Assembly: GCF_035306585.1 (NCBI RefSeq)
Contig: NZ_DATGNU010000060.1
Location: 1-35,117, forward strand
DNA length: 35,117 nt
Direction of reading: 5' to 3'
From: Galbibacter sp035306585
Lineage (GTDB): Bacteria; Bacteroidota; Bacteroidia; Flavobacteriales; Flavobacteriaceae
Position 1 is the first letter of the stretch; each line of letters opens with the position of its first letter. A program made the translations under genes and the position numbers. Positions 8,163 to 15,854 of the stretch are shown here, one piece after another. The notes beneath the pieces are model-generated. The model searched no databases, was not told where the DNA came from, and worked only from the letters and a program-made list of their open reading frames with translations.

Positions 8163-8957
8163 ATGGAAACTATAGCTAATCTTAGATCCGTTAATGTCAT
8201 GCGATACATACTACCGCTTAGAGAAGGCGGTTCATTACCTGCCCTGGCGGAAGCAGATGACAGCTTTAAATATGTCATCAAATTTAAAGGCGCTGGACAT
8301 GGGGAAAAGGCACTGATCGCGGAGTTACTCGGTGGAGAACTTGCACGTGTTCTCGGTTTTAAAATGCCCGAGCTGGTCTTGGCAAATTTTGATGAGGCCT
8401 TTGGACGAACAGAGGCTGACGAAGAAATTCAAGACTTATTAAAGTTTAGCGAAGGGCTTAATTTAGGAATGCACTTTTTGTCTGGTGCGGTTAATTTCGA
8501 TCCACTGGTGATGGACGTTACGGCAAGTTTAGCTTCTGAAATCGTGTGGCTTGATGCATTTATTACCAATGTGGATCGTAGCTTTAGAAACACCAATATG
8601 TTGATTTGGCACAAAGAATTATGGCTGATTGATCATGGAGCTTCCTTTTATTTTCACCATGCTTTTACCAATTGGGAAAAGCAGGCGCTGACGGCTTTTC
8701 CTTTAATTAAAGATCATGTCTTATTACCAAAAGCAAATGAATTGGATAAGGCCAATGAGAAGTTTAAGTCCATTTTAAATGAATCCATTCTTCAGCAATT
8801 AGTAGCCTTGATTCCAGATCAGTGGTTGCAATGGAAAGAAACCGCACTATCCCCACAGGAACTTAGGGAAATTTACTTCGAATTTTTAGCCATCCGATTA
8901 AAACATTCCGAATCTTTTGTAAAACAAGCCCAGCATGAAAGACAAGCACTTATATGA
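8163..8957 (+). CDS. HipA-like (HipA_2-type) kinase
   Basis: Small protein kinase-like protein of the HipA superfamily, 264 aa against roughly 440 for classical HipA. It lacks the N-terminal HipA subdomain. Visible kinase features are Lys40 in YVIKFKG (ATP lysine), the catalytic loop NVDRSFRNTN with Asp138 and Asn143, and the metal-binding motif IDHGAS with Asp157. All catalytic positions are present, so the enzyme is probably active; its target is unknown. There is no HipB-like helix-turn-helix gene next to it. Instead the DUF3037 gene overlaps its 3' end by 23 bp in another frame, implying translational coupling. It has its own promoter just behind the susCD terminator. A toxin role is not shown by the sequence. 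Confidence 0.82.
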   Translation: METIANLRSVNVMRYILPLREGGSLPALAEADDSFKYVIKFKGAGHGEKALIAELLGGELARVLGFKMPELVLANFDEAFGRTEADEEIQDLLKFSEGLNLGMHFLSGAVNFDPLVMDVTASLASEIVWLDAFITNVDRSFRNTNMLIWHKELWLIDHGASFYFHHAFTNWEKQALTAFPLIKDHVLLPKANELDKANEKFKSILNESILQQLVALIPDQWLQWKETALSPQELREIYFEFLAIRLKHSESFVKQAQHERQALI

Positions 8958-9318
8958 ATATGCTGTAATTCGCGTAGTTCCAAGAGTGGAGCGCGAAGAA
9001 TTTATAAACGTTGGGATCATAATGTTTTGTAAACAGCAAAAATACTTAAAGGTAAAATACTATATTCCAGTAGAGAAATTAAAACACTACTGTACAGAAT
9101 TAGATATTAGTGAACTTGAGATGCACCTTCAATCTTTTGAAAAGGTTTCAAGGGCCAGCAAGGACGGTGGTCGTATTTCTGCCATGGATGTAGCCTCACG
9201 TTTCCGCTGGCTCACCGCAGTTCGAAGCTCTTGCATACAAACCTCTAGGCCTCACACAGGTTACAGTACAGATTTAGAGGCCACCCTAGATCATCTTTTT
9301 GAAGATCTTGTACTGTAA
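8935..9318 (+). CDS. DUF3037-domain protein
   Basis: The protein is 127 aa and matches the DUF3037 family by its N-terminus: YEYAVIRVVPRVEREEFINV, followed by GIIMFC, and a C-terminal segment RFRWLTAVRSSCIQTSRPHT. The family has no established function, but it recurs beside small HipA-like kinases, as here. There is no signal peptide or membrane helix, so it is cytoplasmic. ATG at 8935 lies inside the kinase gene, giving a 23-bp overlap that suggests the two proteins are made together and may form a functional pair. The 3' end faces the NlpC/P60 gene across 16 bp. Confidence 0.85.
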   Translation: MKDKHLYEYAVIRVVPRVEREEFINVGIIMFCKQQKYLKVKYYIPVEKLKHYCTELDISELEMHLQSFEKVSRASKDGGRISAMDVASRFRWLTAVRSSCIQTSRPHTGYSTDLEATLDHLFEDLVL

Positions 9319-9334
9319 GCCTTTCAGTAAGGTG

Positions 9335-10531
9335 TTAGAATAATAAGCTATCTTTAAGATCAATAATCCCTTCTGTCTTGTGATCCAAGATTCTTTTTGT
9401 ACGGATATATCGGTTCAAGTTATAGGCATCGTAATTGGGATCGTTTGGATCCACACTACTTATATGAACCCTTCCCGCGGAATGAATAAATTCATTGTTT
9501 CCGATCCACATGCCCACATGGACAATGCGTTCTTTCGTTGAATCAGTGGCTTGCTTGCCAAAAAACAGCAAATCCCCTGGTTGTAACCTAGAAAAATCCT
9601 TGTCTTGATCCACCAAAATTCCCTGGTGAATTTGTTGGGAAGCATCACGTGGTATGATCAAACCATTAAGGAAGTAAATAGTCTTGGTAAACCCACTACA
9701 ATCTACTCCTTTTGGCGAGGTTCCTCCCCATAGGTATGGAAGCCCCATCAGTGTTTTTGAAGTTGCTACAAGACTCTCCTTGGTTTGCGCTAGGGATGTT
9801 AGCCACTCTTTATAAGGCAACCCTTGAGACTTGGCTACAAATGCCTTTCTGCCATCAGGAAATTCAACTTGATAAAAATCCTCTTGTTGATCAATAAGTT
9901 TAAGCACATTACCCGCTACTAAATCGGATACCACTTGACCCGATTCATTCTTTTGGGCAAAAGAACTTCCAAAGGTTTTGGTAAAGATTAGTTTCTCGCT
10001 TTGCATCCAATTATCATAGCTTGTGCTATCCATAGGAACCACCCCACCAGAATCTACCCAAGCAATGTAATTGTCTGGGGTTTGTATTAGATACCAATGG
10101 TCTTGTTTTTTATAAATGCGAACAGGCATTCCAAGAGTTCCTTGGGTAACTAGTTCTGCTGAATGCCTCGGTGTAGCTCTTAAATTGGCAGCGGACAATG
10201 CAATAATCCCTTGGGTTTTTCCTTCTAATTCAGCGGCTGGTAATACCGTAACACTATCGATAAATACTATATTTAGTGCTGAAAGTTTCTCTTTTAAAGT
10301 ACTTAAGGCCTGAGGAATATTCGTGGATCCCTTTAATATATAAGACTCGTTGGATGCCGTTGGTTCAATATCAAAAATAGCCACCCGAGAATCGGGTGCG
10401 TATTGGGTTTTAATCTCTTGGGTAAGCTGTGCTATTTCGGTAACCTTGCCAGGATCCGTATTGGTTTGACAACCCGCTAATACCCATATCCCTAGATAAA
10501 TTAACCCAATGCCTAACTTAAAATTCCTCAT
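9335..10531 (-). CDS. SH3-domain NlpC/P60 lipoprotein (peptidoglycan endopeptidase)
   Basis: Predicted cell-wall cysteine peptidase cleaving gamma-D-Glu-diamino acid bonds in peptidoglycan stem peptides. The protein is 398 aa. It has a lipoprotein signal with lipobox VLAGC (Cys21), an N-terminal region to about residue 105, and two bacterial SH3-like segments (about 108-165 and 185-240, with NLRATPRHSAELV and AYVDSGG-type signatures). The NlpC/P60 domain runs from about 260 to 380. The catalytic set is Cys278 in GVDCSGF, His338 in RIVHVGMWIG and His350 in EFIHSAG. The layout resembles Bacteroides/YkfC-type recycling peptidases. It is the downstream gene of a minus-strand pair with the beta-barrel gene, 84 bp apart. 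Confidence 0.9.
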   Translation of the reverse strand: MRNFKLGIGLIYLGIWVLAGCQTNTDPGKVTEIAQLTQEIKTQYAPDSRVAIFDIEPTASNESYILKGSTNIPQALSTLKEKLSALNIVFIDSVTVLPAAELEGKTQGIIALSAANLRATPRHSAELVTQGTLGMPVRIYKKQDHWYLIQTPDNYIAWVDSGGVVPMDSTSYDNWMQSEKLIFTKTFGSSFAQKNESGQVVSDLVAGNVLKLIDQQEDFYQVEFPDGRKAFVAKSQGLPYKEWLTSLAQTKESLVATSKTLMGLPYLWGGTSPKGVDCSGFTKTIYFLNGLIIPRDASQQIHQGILVDQDKDFSRLQPGDLLFFGKQATDSTKERIVHVGMWIGNNEFIHSAGRVHISSVDPNDPNYDAYNLNRYIRTKRILDHKTEGIIDLKDSLLF

Positions 10532-10615
10532 CGTAAAATACTGCTAATTAAATTGCAAAATAAAGAATAATTGGGAACGCACGAGCCTTTTGCAGTAATT
10601 TCTGAAAAAGCCTCA

Positions 10616-13030
10616 TTACAGTTCCGCTTCCTCCTCTAAGCGTTGCTGTTCTTTAATTTCGAGATCTCTTTGATTATCCTTTAAGTTATAATTCCCAAAT
10701 TTATACTTAAAACTTAAGGTCAACACTCTGGTTTCGGGTCTAGCCGAGTACCAATTGTTCTGATTTAAATAATCGATCTTTAAGGGCACATTTACCGAAT
10801 TAAACACATCCGCTAAGTTCATGTTAAATTCTCCTCTGCCCTCCCAGATGAGTTTGCGAAGACCAACAGAGGTTTTAAAACGGTTATTGAGGTAATAATT
10901 TCCAAAATAAAAACCGGTCAAGTACTCCAAATTAACAGTCGCTCTCCAAGTTCGATCTTTTGATAGCGTTACCCAATTGTTCAACTGTCCAAAAAAACCA
11001 AAAGTGTCTAAGTTTACTACTTCCGGATCGCTCTCAATAGCCTCAAACCCAATATTATAATAATAAGCAGAACTATAAAGACTTACAAACCAATTCTTAG
11101 TAATATAACTGTAATACGTAAAATCAAGACTGTACTGATAAAACTCTTCGGCATTAAAGTAAGCGTTGTATAAAAATTTATTTTCATTGTCCTGAAAACT
11201 AAACCGATTCAAATCCCCTTTAATATTTTGGTAATACAAATCGAAAATAAAGTTGTCGCTATAGGTATACTCTAAACCTACTCTGTTTTCAATGGACCTG
11301 GTCAAATTAGGATTTCCACTGATGAAATTGTACTCATTGATATAATAACGATATGGATTAAGACTCTGATATCTTGGCCTATTGATGCCTCTTTTATAAT
11401 ATATCCCAAGAAGATGGTTTTCACTTAATTGATGCTGTAGACCTATGTTTGGAAAGAGTTCAAAATAATCCTGTCCATTGATTTCTCCTAGGGCTTGAGA
11501 TACACCTGAGATAGATGTGGATTCCCCTCGCACACCGGTTTGAAAAGACCATGTATCCCAGTCTTTGGAATAATTGACATACAAGGATAGATTGTTCTCC
11601 TGATATTTAAAATGGTCATCTGAGGCGTTGATAGGAACATAGGATCCGATATAAAGCATTTCACTTTTGGAACTAATGCGGGCGAATTTCACTCCAAAAT
11701 CCAGCAAACTCTCCGTTTGCATTTCCATGCTATAATCTCCCTGAGCCGTGAAAATAGTATTTTGCTGATCCCCGTCGGTTTCTAGAAAGTTCTCTTGAGA
11801 AAGTTCTTCATTTGCATCGAAAAACGAAGTGTTTAATCCTTGAGTGGATGTATCATGATAATACACATAATTGGTCTGTAGCGAAAGTGAATTTCGATCA
11901 TTAATTTCCTTGGTATAGGTGGCATTTACGGCAATATTTGTATTGTCATTCTCAAGAACTCCTAAAGCGTTATTACCTCCAATATAATCTCTTGTACTGG
12001 TGTAATTCCTAGTTTGTACCTGGTTGTCTACGTGATGATTTGGTTGAAAACTCACATTGGTACTAAGACTTAAAAAATTACTATCATCCAAGGTAAAATC
12101 AAAAATTGTGTTGAGGTGATGACTGGTATACTTTGAGGTTTTATACATATCCCACTCCCAGTAATCGTCCAATTGCTGGGCTTGATAAAATTGTATGTAC
12201 CCCTGATCTTCTTTATACCACTTTTGTTGATTTATGTTGTATCCCGCATAAATGTCTAAAAAGTTACTCTTGTAATAGTGATTCGTTCCTAAACCGTACT
12301 TTGAATAAACTCCTTGCTTATACGTTCCTTCAAGCGATCCCTTATACCCCACTGATACATTCTTGTTGGTTTGGATATTTATAATGTACCCACTATCAGC
12401 ATCATATTTTGATGATGGATTTAAGATTATTTCAATATCAGATACATTAGAACCAGCATAACTCTGAAGAAAAGATTTTAGTTCCGAGTCATCTAAGTAC
12501 ACCCTCCTATTATTAATATATACGGTAGTTTTGGAATTTTTTATGGAAATAACATCTCCCATTGTCAGTACCCCTGGTGTTTGTTGCAAAATCTCATAGG
12601 AAGAAAGAGAACTCAAACTAGTATTGGCCACATGAAAGACCAACTTTCCTGCTTTTTTTTCTAAAACAGGGAGATCCTTAGTGACTTCTACTGCTTGAAG
12701 TTCTTGTGTATCTACTTTTAATACAATGTCAGAAAGTTCAGTATCGGTAGTAATGTTAAGGGATGTTGAATACAAAATGTATCCTATATAAGAAGCTTGT
12801 AAAATATAATTCCCTGAGTGAAGGGATTCCAGGGCAAATGTTCCATCCTCATTAGTAGAAGTCCCTTGGACTAAAATAGAATCATTCGGATTCAGCAACA
12901 CGATATTCGCAAAATAAATAGGATTCTCTTGTTGATCAATAACCCTCCCACTAATTCTAATTTCTTGGGCATTAGAAAAATAACCCACAGAAAGTATCAG
13001 TATAAGTAGAATTTTTTTGAGATGGGACAT
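10616..13030 (-). CDS. outer-membrane beta-barrel (TonB-receptor-like) family protein
   Basis: The protein is 804 aa. It has a signal peptide (residues 1-21, ending FSNAQ), a carboxypeptidase-regulatory-like domain (about 24-108, with RISGRVIDQQENPIYFANIV), a plug-like region with YEILQQTPGV and VYINNRRVYLDDSEL (about 145-190), and a long aromatic-rich barrel. It belongs to the outer-membrane beta-barrel group related to TonB-dependent receptors but distinct from SusC. There is no SusD partner. The C-terminus carries an unusual charged tail rich in Glu and Gln after the last barrel strand (KFGNYNL), about 20 residues long. Ligand unknown. The NlpC/P60 gene lies downstream on the same strand; co-transcription is possible but not shown. 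Confidence 0.88.
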   Translation of the reverse strand: MSHLKKILLILILSVGYFSNAQEIRISGRVIDQQENPIYFANIVLLNPNDSILVQGTSTNEDGTFALESLHSGNYILQASYIGYILYSTSLNITTDTELSDIVLKVDTQELQAVEVTKDLPVLEKKAGKLVFHVANTSLSSLSSYEILQQTPGVLTMGDVISIKNSKTTVYINNRRVYLDDSELKSFLQSYAGSNVSDIEIILNPSSKYDADSGYIINIQTNKNVSVGYKGSLEGTYKQGVYSKYGLGTNHYYKSNFLDIYAGYNINQQKWYKEDQGYIQFYQAQQLDDYWEWDMYKTSKYTSHHLNTIFDFTLDDSNFLSLSTNVSFQPNHHVDNQVQTRNYTSTRDYIGGNNALGVLENDNTNIAVNATYTKEINDRNSLSLQTNYVYYHDTSTQGLNTSFFDANEELSQENFLETDGDQQNTIFTAQGDYSMEMQTESLLDFGVKFARISSKSEMLYIGSYVPINASDDHFKYQENNLSLYVNYSKDWDTWSFQTGVRGESTSISGVSQALGEINGQDYFELFPNIGLQHQLSENHLLGIYYKRGINRPRYQSLNPYRYYINEYNFISGNPNLTRSIENRVGLEYTYSDNFIFDLYYQNIKGDLNRFSFQDNENKFLYNAYFNAEEFYQYSLDFTYYSYITKNWFVSLYSSAYYYNIGFEAIESDPEVVNLDTFGFFGQLNNWVTLSKDRTWRATVNLEYLTGFYFGNYYLNNRFKTSVGLRKLIWEGRGEFNMNLADVFNSVNVPLKIDYLNQNNWYSARPETRVLTLSFKYKFGNYNLKDNQRDLEIKEQQRLEEEAEL

Positions 13031-13134
13031 ACTCTAGTAACTTTTAGTGCATAAATATAGAATTTTTTACCGATATTTACTTAATTCTACACTGGTTTTA
13101 TGGCGACGAATCATAGGAACAACCCTGAAATGGT

Positions 13135-13190
13135 AGTGTCTTAGGGAAGTTTAAAGAACATGATAGGTGACTTTAAAGGGACACTTTTTA
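13135..13190 (+). other. imperfect stem-loop followed by T run
   Basis: AGTGTC (13135-13140) pairs with GACACT (13180-13185), and TTTAAAG (13150-13156) pairs with CTTTAAA (13171-13177), with an asymmetric bulge between the two stems. TTTTT follows. It looks like a terminator or the end of a small RNA, but no plus-strand gene precedes it. It could also be a degraded mobile-element end. Confidence 0.3.
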
Positions 13191-13309
13191 CTCATTTGTT
13201 TGTATGAATTAATCTAAAAAAGTTATAACCCACTGATTTACTGAATCCCCTTGCATTTTTTTAGTTCTCAAATATCTTTAATATCTTATTTATACCTACT
13301 AAAATAACT

Positions 13310-13317
13310 TATATTTG
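13310..13317 (+). promoter_or_regulatory. lepA promoter -7 element (TATATTTG)
   Basis: Exact TAnnTTTG match 43 bp before the lepA ATG. No clear -33 TTTG was found. Confidence 0.5.
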
Positions 13318-13360
13318 CAAACTTAATTTCCCGTTATTTAAAGGGCTATAGGTAAATTAT

Positions 13361-15157
13361 ATGAAGCACATTAGAAACTTTTGTATTATCGCGCATATTG
13401 ACCATGGTAAAAGCACCTTGGCGGATCGTCTGTTGGATTTTACTGGTACCATTACCGAACGCCAAAAACAGGATCAGTTGTTGGATAATATGGACCTGGA
13501 GCGTGAGCGTGGTATTACCATAAAAAGCCATGCCATACAGATGGAATATGTACACAAAGGCCAAACCTATGTGTTAAACTTAATCGACACCCCTGGTCAC
13601 GTAGACTTTTCTTATGAAGTTTCCCGTTCTATTGCTGCTTGCGAGGGCGCACTGCTTGTGGTGGATGCTGCACAGAGTATTCAAGCGCAGACCATATCAA
13701 ACCTATACCTTGCTCTAGAGAACGATTTACAAATCATTCCTGTACTGAACAAAGTGGATTTGCCTAGTGCTAATCCAGAGGAAGTTACCGATGATATTGT
13801 AGACCTTCTTGGATGCGATCCAGAGGAAGTAATACCTGCAAGTGCTAAAACCGGTATTGGTATTCAAGAGATTTTAGAAGCTATTATAGATAGGGTACCA
13901 GCTCCAAAGGGTAATGTTGAGGAGCCTTTACAAGCGCTGATCTTCGATTCAGTTTACAATCCATTTAGAGGGGTGGAAACTTACTTTAGAGTAATTAATG
14001 GAGAAATTAAAAAAGGGCAGAAAATTAAGTTCCTTGCCACTGGAAAGACCTATTTTGCCGATGAAGTAGGAACATTAAAACTTACACAATTCCCAAAACA
14101 AAGTATTAAATCTGGAGATGTTGGATATTTAATTACTGGAATTAAAGACGCTAGAGAAGTCAAAGTAGGTGATACCATTACCGATGCTGCAAATCCTACT
14201 CAAAATATGATTGAAGGTTTTGAAAATGTAAAACCTATGGTATTTGCTGGTATATATCCTGTGGACACGGAAGATTACGAAGAACTTCGTAGTGCCATGG
14301 AAAAATTACAGCTCAACGATGCCTCCTTGGTTTTCGCACCGGAGAGTTCCGCCGCTCTAGGATTTGGATTCCGTTGTGGGTTTTTAGGAATGTTACACCT
14401 TGAAATTATTCAGGAACGTCTAGAGCGTGAGTTTGACATGACCGTTATCACTACAGTGCCTAACGTAAGTTACCATGCCTATACCAAAAAAAATCCTGAA
14501 GAAATCATTGTGGTTAATAACCCTTCTGATCTTCCAGATCCTTCTAAATTAGATAGGGTTGAGGAGCCTTTTATAAAAGCCTCCATTATTACCAAAGCGG
14601 ATTATGTAGGCCCAGTAATGTCGCTGTGTATCGAAAAAAGAGGGATTATAACGAATCAAACGTATCTGACACCTGAGCGTGTAGAACTACACTTTGATAT
14701 GCCACTAGCAGAAATTGTATTTGATTTCTACGATCGCTTAAAAACGGTTTCTAAAGGATACGCATCGTTCGATTATTCGCCCATTGGCTTACGCGCTTCA
14801 AAATTGGTTAAGGTGGATATTCTTATCAATTCGAATTCAGTGGATGCGCTTTCTGCGCTTGTCCATGCCGATAACGCCTATGACATTGGTAAAAAAATGG
14901 TAGAAAAGCTAAGAGAGTTGATTCCAAGACAGCAATTTGATATTCCGATACAAGCAGCCATTGGAGCCAAAATTATCTCCAGAGAGACTGTCAAAGCCCT
15001 TCGTAAGGATGTTACGGCCAAGTGTTATGGCGGTGATATCTCTAGAAAACGAAAATTATTAGAGAAGCAGAAAAAAGGTAAAAAGCGTATGCGTCAAGTA
15101 GGGAATGTAGAGATCCCACAACAGGCCTTTATGGCGGTATTGAAATTAAATGATTAA
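13361..15157 (+). CDS. lepA: elongation factor 4 (LepA), back-translocating GTPase
   Basis: Ribosome-associated translational GTPase. The protein is 598 aa, the normal full length. The GTPase motifs are G1 AHIDHGKST (residues 11-19), the switch region DLERERGITIKS, G3 DTPGHVDF and G4 NKVDLP. The EF-G-like domains II, III and V follow (for example GFRCGFLGMLHLEIIQERLE), then the LepA-specific C-terminal domain with AKCYGGDISRKRKLLEKQKK and the end VGNVEIPQQAFMAVLKLND. It is a single-gene unit with its own promoter. The convergent minus-strand gene is separated by an 88-bp gap holding a perfect hairpin. Confidence 0.98.
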   Translation: MKHIRNFCIIAHIDHGKSTLADRLLDFTGTITERQKQDQLLDNMDLERERGITIKSHAIQMEYVHKGQTYVLNLIDTPGHVDFSYEVSRSIAACEGALLVVDAAQSIQAQTISNLYLALENDLQIIPVLNKVDLPSANPEEVTDDIVDLLGCDPEEVIPASAKTGIGIQEILEAIIDRVPAPKGNVEEPLQALIFDSVYNPFRGVETYFRVINGEIKKGQKIKFLATGKTYFADEVGTLKLTQFPKQSIKSGDVGYLITGIKDAREVKVGDTITDAANPTQNMIEGFENVKPMVFAGIYPVDTEDYEELRSAMEKLQLNDASLVFAPESSAALGFGFRCGFLGMLHLEIIQERLEREFDMTVITTVPNVSYHAYTKKNPEEIIVVNNPSDLPDPSKLDRVEEPFIKASIITKADYVGPVMSLCIEKRGIITNQTYLTPERVELHFDMPLAEIVFDFYDRLKTVSKGYASFDYSPIGLRASKLVKVDILINSNSVDALSALVHADNAYDIGKKMVEKLRELIPRQQFDIPIQAAIGAKIISRETVKALRKDVTAKCYGGDISRKRKLLEKQKKGKKRMRQVGNVEIPQQAFMAVLKLND

Positions 15158-15163
15158 TTGTCG

Positions 15164-15196
15164 ACTGATAGGTCGTAGTTAAAATGACCTATCAGT
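15164..15196. terminator. perfect hairpin between convergent genes, probable bidirectional terminator
   Basis: An 11-bp perfect stem ACTGATAGGTC / GACCTATCAGT with an 11-nt loop, 6 bp after the lepA stop. Neither side has a good T tract, so its termination strength is uncertain. Confidence 0.55.
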
Positions 15197-15245
15197 AAAA
15201 TATACTCCTTATCCTAAAGAACATTTTTGAAATTTCTACAATGTT

Positions 15246-15830
15246 TTAAGAAAGATAGATCCCATCGATAAATTCTAAGTCGTAAGCACCCCTGCAATCC
15301 ACCGTTATTTGATAGGCTTTAAAGGCATTTTGAACAGGGTTGTAAAAGCGTATATGTATCAAAGGTTCTTTAATCGATCTAAGTTCATCTACCGCTACAG
15401 TTTGAAGAATAGCATGCTCCCAAAAGGACGATTCCTCAGGTTCTTCAAAAATGACTTTATCCAAGTACTGATCAAAGATTAATTGCTTTTTGTAATAGAT
15501 CTTTAAATTAGAAGTAATGCCCTTGTATTTGCTTTTCACAATGGTGCCAGGCTTACTGACAAGATGATAAATCCGATCTGTATTGGTCCAGTTATGGATA
15601 TTCACTCGAAAATTATTGGTTAGTAAGGTGTCGATTTCAATTTCCGCTAATCCTTCTGGAATTTCAGTTTCATCAATGGAAATGTACTGTAAGGGTGAAA
15701 GTTTCTTAGCAGAATTTCCCGATTTATCAAGTCGGATTTCACTAACAGAACCAAATAGAATTGCAAACAATACTGCCAAAAATAGCAGTAGTTTCTTTAC
15801 ATTTCCCATTATATTCTTTTTAAAAAACAT
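15246..15830 (-). CDS. small exported or membrane-anchored protein of unknown function
   Basis: Not recognised with confidence. The protein is 194 aa, with an N-terminal hydrophobic segment (about residues 12-29) that could be an uncleaved anchor or a signal peptide, and no lipobox Cys. The remainder is a soluble, beta-rich domain of about 160 aa, with segments such as EIEIDTLLTNNFRVNIHNWT and LIHIRFYNPVQNAFKAYQIT. An alternative start is the ATG at 15809 (MGNVKKLLLFLAVLF), which gives a more ordinary signal. It lies 24 bp downstream of the CPA2 antiporter on the same strand, so co-transcription is likely. A periplasmic partner role for the antiporter is a guess only. Confidence 0.7.
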   Translation of the reverse strand: MFFKKNIMGNVKKLLLFLAVLFAILFGSVSEIRLDKSGNSAKKLSPLQYISIDETEIPEGLAEIEIDTLLTNNFRVNIHNWTNTDRIYHLVSKPGTIVKSKYKGITSNLKIYYKKQLIFDQYLDKVIFEEPEESSFWEHAILQTVAVDELRSIKEPLIHIRFYNPVQNAFKAYQITVDCRGAYDLEFIDGIYLS

Positions 15831-15854
15831 TTCGCTGTTGTTACGCTGTCTCTA

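Larger units (their letters stand above)
13031..13360. other. 330-bp divergent intergenic region (beta-barrel gene / lepA)
   Basis: Non-coding and AT-rich. It holds the lepA promoter element near its right end, presumably the promoter of the minus-strand beta-barrel gene at its left (a TATATTTA-like word is near 13050), and a stem-loop at 13135-13190. No credible short gene was seen. Confidence 0.6.

Noticed and set aside
8338..8352. Second CACGTG site as a parS copy
   Set aside because: Only the six central bases are palindromic and it is inside the kinase coding region; flanks do not match the parS core.
8163..9318. Classical HipBA toxin-antitoxin module
   Set aside because: No HipB-like helix-turn-helix gene is present and the kinase is far shorter than HipA; DUF3037 does not look like a DNA-binding antitoxin.
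13031..13360. Insertion-sequence remnant
   Set aside because: Only short inverted repeats were seen, with no transposase fragment or target duplication; kept as an unexplained stem-loop.
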